From: Mangrovimonas xylaniphaga | GTDB taxonomy: Bacteria; Bacteroidota; Bacteroidia; Flavobacteriales; Flavobacteriaceae | Direction of reading: 5' to 3' | NCBI RefSeq assembly: GCF_001280435.1 | Contig: NZ_LBIP01000016.1 | Span: 186,001 to 250,000, forward strand | DNA length: 64,000 nucleotides | Shown here: piece after piece, positions 59,358 through 64,000 of the stretch | Position numbering within the stretch: position 1 is the first letter of the stretch | Layout of the letters: each line of letters starts with the position of its first letter | The notes under the pieces: generated by a model | Database searches by the model: none | Told to the model about the DNA's origin: nothing | The model's input: only the letters and a program-made list of their open reading frames with translations | Program-made: the position numbers and the translations under genes

Positions 59358-59818
59358 AACTATTCAAACTCATTCTTGTTTTTTTGATTATCAATTTTGG
59401 AGCCTTGGCCTTGGGAACCTTGTTTATGGACAACGGTCCACATTCCGATTGGTACCTCAACCTCAACAAAGCGCCTTGGACTCCCCCCGGATGGGCTTTT
59501 GGAGCGGCTTGGTTTACCATCATGATCTGTTTTTCCATATACATGGCCTATTTGGTTCGGGATTTGGGTTCTAAATATATCTGGACGCTTTTTACGGTTC
59601 AGTTTATTTTAAATGTATCCTGGAATTATGTGTTTTTCAAACAACACCTCGTGCTTCCGGCCTTGTTCATCATCATACTTTTAACCTTAGTCGTAATTTA
59701 TTTCTTTTTCAAATACCGCATTGAAAATGTTCGGGAAATGCGACTCCTACTGCTACCCTACATTGTTTGGTTGGTTGTGGCCTCGTCCTTAAATGCTTAT
59801 ATTTTTCTTTACAATTAA
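59354..59818 (+). CDS. tspO: TspO/MBR family tryptophan-rich sensory protein
   Basis: A 154-residue membrane protein with five TM helices. Family landmarks are WYLNLNKAPWTPPGWAFGAAWFTIMI, FSIYMAYLV and FTVQFILNVSWNYVFFKQH, with abundant Trp and the Pro-Pro loop that contacts tetrapyrroles. TspO binds porphyrins and light-generated oxidation products and in Rhodobacter affects photosynthesis gene expression. Here it lies between the peroxidase and SRPBCC genes; its stop shares a base with the next start (TAATG). Confidence 0.93.
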   Translation: MKLFKLILVFLIINFGALALGTLFMDNGPHSDWYLNLNKAPWTPPGWAFGAAWFTIMICFSIYMAYLVRDLGSKYIWTLFTVQFILNVSWNYVFFKQHLVLPALFIIILLTLVVIYFFFKYRIENVREMRLLLLPYIVWLVVASSLNAYIFLYN

Positions 59819-60285
59819 TGCAGATTTATACCTTACATAGAATTCAGAATCTGCCAATATCCGTAGAAGAAGCATGGCAGTTTCTTTCCAATCCAAAGAA
59901 TTTAAAAACTATCACACCAGATTATATGGGCTTCCATATTATTTCCGGTGCAGAAAAATCCATGTTTCCGGGGCAAATTGTGCAGTATTGGGTCTCTCCT
60001 ATTTTGGGCATAAAAACCAAATGGGTTACAGAAATTACGCATGTTGAAAACCATAAATATTTTGTGGACGAACAACGGTTTGGTCCTTATGCGCTTTGGC
60101 ACCATAAACATTTTATAAAACCCATTGAAGGAGGCGTACAAATGGAGGATGTCATTGATTATAAATTGCCTTTTGGCATTTTGGGTCAAATGGTACACCC
60201 ATTTTTAGTGCGACCAAAATTGGAAGAAATCTTTCAATACAGATTCGAAAAATTAGAAGCCATCTTTGGCAAATATTCCTCATGA
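59818..60285 (+). CDS. SRPBCC (START-like) ligand-binding protein
   Basis: A 155-residue protein with the helix-grip fold: MQIYTLHRIQNLPISVEEAWQFLSNPKNLKTITPDYMGF is the characteristic first strand, helix and turn; the strands IVQYWVSPI, WVTEITHVENHKYFVDEQRFGPYALWHHKH and MEDVIDYKLPFG, and a long C-terminal helix complete it. The start at 59818 is chosen because it is coupled to the TspO stop and begins the fold directly. Ligand is unknown; such proteins bind lipids or pigments. It recurs beside photolyase genes in other bacteria, as I recall. Overlaps the photolyase gene by four bases. Confidence 0.88.
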   Translation: MQIYTLHRIQNLPISVEEAWQFLSNPKNLKTITPDYMGFHIISGAEKSMFPGQIVQYWVSPILGIKTKWVTEITHVENHKYFVDEQRFGPYALWHHKHFIKPIEGGVQMEDVIDYKLPFGILGQMVHPFLVRPKLEEIFQYRFEKLEAIFGKYSS

Positions 60286-61586
60286 AACAAACCATTAATA
60301 TATTCTGGTTCCGAAGAGACCTGAGGCTAAATGATAACATTGGGCTGTATCATTCTCTAAAAGGAGATTATCCCATATTGCCTATTTTTATTTTCGACAC
60401 TTCTATTTTAGAGGAACTCCCCAAGAATGATGCTCGTGTCACCTTTATATATCAAACCATTCAAGACCTTAAGAAGACACTTGAAACAAATTACGGTAGT
60501 TTGTTAGCCACTTATCATAAAACGCCTTTAGAATCTTTTAAACAACTTACTCAAGACTATCATATCAATGCTGTATACACCAACCACGATTATGAACCTT
60601 ATGCGAAACAACGGGACAAAGAGATAGAACAATTCCTTTCCTCAAAAGATATCATATTCAACACGTTTAAAGACCAAGTTATTTTTGAAAAGGATGAGAT
60701 TGTAAAACAGGATGGCACACCCTATGTGGTCTATACGCCTTATATGAAAGCATGGAAGGCCCGTTTTAAAAGTCTATCTCTTGAGGAAACAACCCCCGAC
60801 GCCAATTTTGATAATCTATTTAAGCATACTCCAACCAAAAATTTTACTTTGGAAGATTTAGGGTTTGAAGTCTCTTCACAAGAAATTACGCCTTACAAGC
60901 TGTCTTCAGAAAGCATCCAAAACTATGAAGCCACCCGAAATTATCCCGCCAAGGACAGCACTTCACGCATAGGGCCTCATTTACGTTTTGGTACCGTGAG
61001 TATTCGCCGCATTGTAAAACAAGCAGCGGTCGAATCGAATGAAGTGTTTTTACAAGAATTGATTTGGAGAGAGTTTTTTATGCAGATTCTTTGGCATTTT
61101 CCACATACGGCCACACAAAGTTTCAAACCTAAATACGACAATATTGTATGGCGAAACAATGAAGAAGAATTTAAAAAGTGGTGTGATGGCAATACGGGCT
61201 ATCCCCTAGTAGATGCAGGTATGCGCCAATTGAACACCACTGGGTTTATGCACAATAGAGTACGTATGCTGGTCGGAAGTTTTTTATGTAAACATCTTTT
61301 GATAGATTGGCGCTGGGGAGAGGCTTATTTTGCAGAAAAACTTCATGATTACGAAATGGCCAGCAATATTGGCAATTGGCAATGGGTAGCAGGCTGTGGT
61401 GTGGATGCCGCTCCCTATTTTAGAATTTTCAATCCCACAACACAAATTGAAAAATTTGACAAGGACTTAAAATACATTTCCAAATGGGTCCCAGAATTCC
61501 AAGAACTCTCCTATCCACAGCCCATGGTGGATCACAAAGAGGCCAGAGAGCGCTGTTTAAACACTTATAAGGCTGCATTGAATTAA
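60282..61586 (+). CDS. phr: Deoxyribodipyrimidine photolyase / cryptochrome family
   Basis: A 434-residue FAD-dependent photolyase. N-terminal antenna domain starts INIFWFRRDLRLNDNIGL. The C-terminal FAD domain carries STSRIGPHLRFGTVSIRRIV, LIWREFFMQILWHFP (FAD contacts), GYPLVDAGMRQLNTTGFMHNRVRMLVGSFL and the HDYEMASNIGNWQWVAGCGVDAAPYFRIFNP block. These positions match class I CPD photolyases; Trp residues in the family's electron-transfer chain positions are present by eye. It ends the TetR operon. Repair of UV lesions is likely; a cryptochrome-type sensory role is less likely. Confidence 0.9.
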   Translation: MKQTINIFWFRRDLRLNDNIGLYHSLKGDYPILPIFIFDTSILEELPKNDARVTFIYQTIQDLKKTLETNYGSLLATYHKTPLESFKQLTQDYHINAVYTNHDYEPYAKQRDKEIEQFLSSKDIIFNTFKDQVIFEKDEIVKQDGTPYVVYTPYMKAWKARFKSLSLEETTPDANFDNLFKHTPTKNFTLEDLGFEVSSQEITPYKLSSESIQNYEATRNYPAKDSTSRIGPHLRFGTVSIRRIVKQAAVESNEVFLQELIWREFFMQILWHFPHTATQSFKPKYDNIVWRNNEEEFKKWCDGNTGYPLVDAGMRQLNTTGFMHNRVRMLVGSFLCKHLLIDWRWGEAYFAEKLHDYEMASNIGNWQWVAGCGVDAAPYFRIFNPTTQIEKFDKDLKYISKWVPEFQELSYPQPMVDHKEARERCLNTYKAALN

Positions 61587-61632
61587 TCCTATTTTTTTCT
61601 TTAATAAGATTGAAGTAAAACTTATTTGGCAT

Positions 61633-61673
61633 AAAAAAACCTGTAAAGAAACTCTCCTTACAGGTTTTGTTTT
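61633..61673. terminator. Bidirectional terminator
   Basis: AAAACCTGTAA/TTACAGGTTTT arms (61636-61646 and 61658-61668) between the convergent photolyase and murA genes, with A and T runs on both sides. Confidence 0.88.
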
Positions 61674-61690
61674 ATTTAATTAAATGCTTT

Positions 61691-63007
61691 TTAGTTGCCA
61701 CTTACACGCTCAATTTTAGCGCCGATAGCTCTTAAACGTTCATCGATGTTTTCATAACCTCTATCAATCTGTTCGATATTGTGTATGGTAGACGTTCCTT
61801 TGGCCGATAAAGCCGCAATCAATAAAGATACCCCTGCTCTAATATCTGGAGACGTCATGGTTGTGGCTTTTAAGGTCGATTTAAAATCATGCCCGATTAC
61901 GGTTGCTCTGTGCGGATCGCAAAGAATGATCTTAGCTCCCATATCGATTAATTTATCCACAAAGAATAAACGGCTTTCAAACATTTTCTGGTGAATCAAT
62001 ACACTTCCTCGTGCTTGGGTAGCCACTACCAAAATAATACTCAATAAATCTGGTGTAAACCCAGGCCAAGGTGCATCAGAAACCGTTAGGATAGACCCAT
62101 CAATATAATTCTGGATTTCATAGCCATCCTCATGCTTTGGTATATGGATATCGTCGCCTTGACGCTCTACAGTAATACCCAGTTTACGAAATACATTTGG
62201 GATCAATCCCAAATCATCCCAACTTACATTGGTGATGGTCAATTCACTTTTGGTCATGGCAGCCAAACCTATCCAGCTCCCAATTTCAATCATATCCGGA
62301 AGCATTCTGTGTTCGGTACCTCCCAATTGGTCCACGCCTTCAATAGTAAGCATATTGGAACCAACTCCTGTAATCTTTGCCCCCATTCTATTCAACATCT
62401 TGCAAAGTTGTTGCAAATAAGGTTCACAGGCGGCATTATAGATAGTGGTTGTGCCTTCTGCCAAAACCGCAGCCATAACAATATTGGCTGTTCCTGTTAC
62501 CGAAGCTTCATCCAAAAGCATATAAGTCCCTTTCAACTTTTCTGCTTCAACCCCATAAAAATGGTCTTCACGGTTGTAACGGAATTTAGCTCCTAGATTG
62601 ATAAACCCTTCAAAGTGCGTATCCAATCTACGACGACCAATTTTGTCTCCTCCCGGCTTTGGAATATATCCTTTCCCAAATCTTGCCAAAAGCGGCCCTA
62701 CAATCATGATAGATCCTCTTAAGCCTTTTCCGTCTTCCTTAAATTCGGCAGACTCCAAATAGGCCATATTCACCTCATCGGCTTTAAAAGTGTAGGATCC
62801 TTTTCCTATTTTATTGATTTTCACCCCAAGTTTCCCCAACAAATCAATAAGTTTGTTGACGTCTACAATATCCGGAATGTTATGTATGGTGATTTCTTCT
62901 GCAGTAAGCAATACTGCGCATAGAATTTGTAAAGCTTCGTTTTTCGCTCCCTGAGGCTGAATTTTACCTTTTAACTGGTGGCCTCCTTCAATTACAAATG
63001 TACTCAT
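61691..63007 (-). CDS. murA: UDP-N-acetylglucosamine 1-carboxyvinyltransferase MurA
   Basis: A 438-residue cytoplasmic enzyme that transfers enolpyruvate to UDP-GlcNAc in the first committed step of peptidoglycan synthesis. Visible: GAKNEALQILCAVLL (substrate Lys/Asn), RGSIMIVGPLLARFGKGYIPKPGGDKIGRR (active-site loop), SVTGTANIVMAAVLAEG and the final YENIDERLRAIGAKIERV. The loop has Asp121 where most MurA enzymes have Cys (GGC in E. coli, Cys115), codon GAC at 62645-62647. Asp at this position is active but is known to make MurA insensitive to fosfomycin. Upstream by 5 bases is a DUF4290 gene, the usual neighbour in Bacteroidota. Confidence 0.97.
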   Translation of the reverse strand: MSTFVIEGGHQLKGKIQPQGAKNEALQILCAVLLTAEEITIHNIPDIVDVNKLIDLLGKLGVKINKIGKGSYTFKADEVNMAYLESAEFKEDGKGLRGSIMIVGPLLARFGKGYIPKPGGDKIGRRRLDTHFEGFINLGAKFRYNREDHFYGVEAEKLKGTYMLLDEASVTGTANIVMAAVLAEGTTTIYNAACEPYLQQLCKMLNRMGAKITGVGSNMLTIEGVDQLGGTEHRMLPDMIEIGSWIGLAAMTKSELTITNVSWDDLGLIPNVFRKLGITVERQGDDIHIPKHEDGYEIQNYIDGSILTVSDAPWPGFTPDLLSIILVVATQARGSVLIHQKMFESRLFFVDKLIDMGAKIILCDPHRATVIGHDFKSTLKATTMTSPDIRAGVSLLIAALSAKGTSTIHNIEQIDRGYENIDERLRAIGAKIERVSGN

Positions 63008-63012
63008 TAAGT

Positions 63013-63666
63013 TTAGTAACGTTTTCTGTTTCGGTTGGAATTGTTATTACTCTTTTTGTGATGTGTTTTTTTACTGCTTGATGCAAATTTCTTTTTACTG
63101 CGCATCAAACTTGTAGAATCTGATAAATCTTCATCACTTTCCCTTAGGTTGATTTTACCTCCAGACAATTCGTAGAGATGACCAAAAATAACATCGTCTT
63201 CAACCGTATCCTTGTTCCAATTCAAGAAACATTTTTTCATGTGGTTTGCAATGGTATAGATCAAAGCTTCCTTAAGCTCCCCATCTTCCCAAGTATTGGC
63301 CACATCTATCATGGTTTTGATATTGTTCCCGTAAAACCTGTATTTGGGATGGTTTTGGGGATATTCCAAAGGTTCTGGACGCGACTGCAGTTCTTCCCTA
63401 GAAGGTTTTTCATAAGGAGAGTCTACATCAAGGTCGAAATTGGCCATGATGAACAGTTGGTCCCAAAGTTTATGTTGAAAATCCGGCACGTCTCTTAAAT
63501 GAGGCTGCAAGTTCCCCATCACCGAAATTATGGCCTTGGCCACTTTATTGCGTTCTTCCTTTTCTGGGATAGCTTTTGCGTAATTAATCATTTTTTGCAA
63601 GTGCCTCCCATATTCGGGAATGATTAAATGTTCACGCTCTGTATTGTATTCTAAATCGTCTATCAA
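63013..63666 (-). CDS. DUF4290 domain protein
   Basis: A 217-residue protein of DUF4290, almost restricted to Bacteroidota. The domain (about 1-175) has LEYNTEREHLIIPEYGRHLQKMI, KAIISVMGNLQPHLRDVPDF and RFYGNNIKTMIDVANTWEDG; the C-terminal tail (about 180-217) is basic and low-complexity (KKTHHKKSNNNSNRNRKRY). It is probably co-transcribed with murA, 5 bases away. Its role is unknown; the basic tail could bind nucleic acid or cell-wall polymers, which is only a guess. Confidence 0.9.
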   Translation of the reverse strand: MIDDLEYNTEREHLIIPEYGRHLQKMINYAKAIPEKEERNKVAKAIISVMGNLQPHLRDVPDFQHKLWDQLFIMANFDLDVDSPYEKPSREELQSRPEPLEYPQNHPKYRFYGNNIKTMIDVANTWEDGELKEALIYTIANHMKKCFLNWNKDTVEDDVIFGHLYELSGGKINLRESDEDLSDSTSLMRSKKKFASSSKKTHHKKSNNNSNRNRKRY

Positions 63667-63852
63667 AATAAATTATTGAGGTATTTACAATAGTGCACGT
63701 AGTTTGGTCGCACTCTTGCGCAAAATACAAAAAAATTGATTAGTCCACGAAATTAAACAAGGGGAAATTTCTCCCGTATCACTTCAAGCAAGCTTGTACA
63801 ACTATTTTGAACGAATTGGTCTCGCTACTGTGAACAAACCTTAATGGACTTC

Positions 63853-64000
63853 CTATAAACTAATAACCCCCTCTACCTTGGCAGCCACCTCTTTATACTT
63901 TGCAATTACGGCGTCTGGATCTTGCATGTTCACATTTACGGAAACACTGGTATATTTTCCGTTTTTGGATTCGGTAGTGTTGATTACAGCCCCCATATTG
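63853..64000 (-). CDS. DUF493 family protein (5' part outside the window)
   Basis: Only the C-terminal 48 codons are in the window. The visible peptide (NMGAVINTTESKNGKYTSVS and on to YKEVAAKVEGVISL) has the DUF493/YbeD ferredoxin-like pattern, a strand followed by a helix ending in VEGVxxL. The stop codon TAG is at 63853-63855. The 186 bases between this stop and the DUF4290 gene hold nothing I recognise. Confidence 0.75.
   Translation of the reverse strand, partial: NMGAVINTTESKNGKYTSVSVNVNMQDPDAVIAKYKEVAAKVEGVISL

Noticed and set aside
1-64000. Search for CRISPR arrays, insertion sequences, integrases, phage genes or attachment sites
   Set aside because: No regularly spaced direct repeats, transposase or integrase motifs, or tRNA-flanking direct repeats were seen; gene content looks like stable core and accessory chromosome.

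Overview
The window is AT-rich chromosomal DNA from a member of the Bacteroidota, most likely a marine-type Flavobacteriaceae. The gene set supports this: murA next to a DUF4290 gene, a fused ResB/ResC cytochrome c assembly protein, the bacillithiol deacetylase BshB1, a two-component propeller/Y_Y_Y histidine kinase, and AraC-HTH/TPR membrane regulators. Promoters have the Bacteroidota -7 box TAnnTTTG, and start codons mostly lack a clear Shine-Dalgarno sequence. I see no insertion sequence, prophage, CRISPR array or rRNA; the only RNA gene found is tRNA-His. Both window edges cut through genes (an RND pump at the left, a DUF493 protein at the right).

Layout: (1) 1-5.5 kb, a tripartite efflux operon (TolC, adaptor, RND pump) on the minus strand behind a promoter with a palindromic operator. 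(2) 5.6-6.5 kb, small ABM and DinB genes. (3) 6.6-14.7 kb, a stress island: four tandem-domain universal stress proteins, Hsp20, a TauE-like permease, an FMN-binding protein, an ATP-cone/PD-(D/E)XK nuclease and a beta-CASP metallo-hydrolase. Five promoters here carry a Crp/Fnr-like palindrome (TGA-N6-TCA) at exactly the same distance from a TAnnTTTA-type -7 box, so the island looks like one regulon, probably for oxygen limitation or energy stress. (4) 14.7-22.6 kb, an MtfA-like peptidase, exported DUF3108 protein, two tandem M28 peptidases, a lipoprotein phosphoesterase and an aldo/keto reductase. (5) 23.0-28.4 kb, a signalling set: single-domain receiver, giant propeller histidine kinase, and receiver-adenylate cyclase. 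(6) 28.4-33.2 kb, tRNA-His, bshB1, a trans-sulfuration enzyme, glutathione peroxidase, mscL, SatD and a DUF3307 protein. (7) 33.3-41.5 kb, cytochrome c assembly, truncated haemoglobin, and a housekeeping operon (DUF2520, kdsC, UbiA-type prenyltransferase, maf, small MscS channel, corA). (8) 41.6-46.9 kb, an exported PIG-L deacetylase, a 36-residue membrane microprotein, a sodium:solute symporter and a Gfo/Idh/MocA oxidoreductase, probably one catabolic operon. (9) 46.9-53.3 kb, two close paralogues of a membrane-spanning AraC-HTH/TPR regulator, and DUF2911. (10) 53.6-61.6 kb, a TetR-type regulator, ABC1 kinase, DUF2867-type SDR, MscS channel, SDR, glutathione peroxidase, TspO, SRPBCC protein and photolyase, whose content suggests a light or photo-oxidative stress operon. 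(11) 61.7-64 kb, murA with a natural Cys-to-Asp active-site change, DUF4290 and DUF493.

The strongest new signals are the geometrically exact five-promoter regulon with its nuclease pair, the light-stress-like operon with its inverted repeat, the paralogous membrane regulators with matching promoters, and the receiver / lipid-anchored kinase / receiver-cyclase set. Protein names rest on motif and family recognition by eye; no database search was run.
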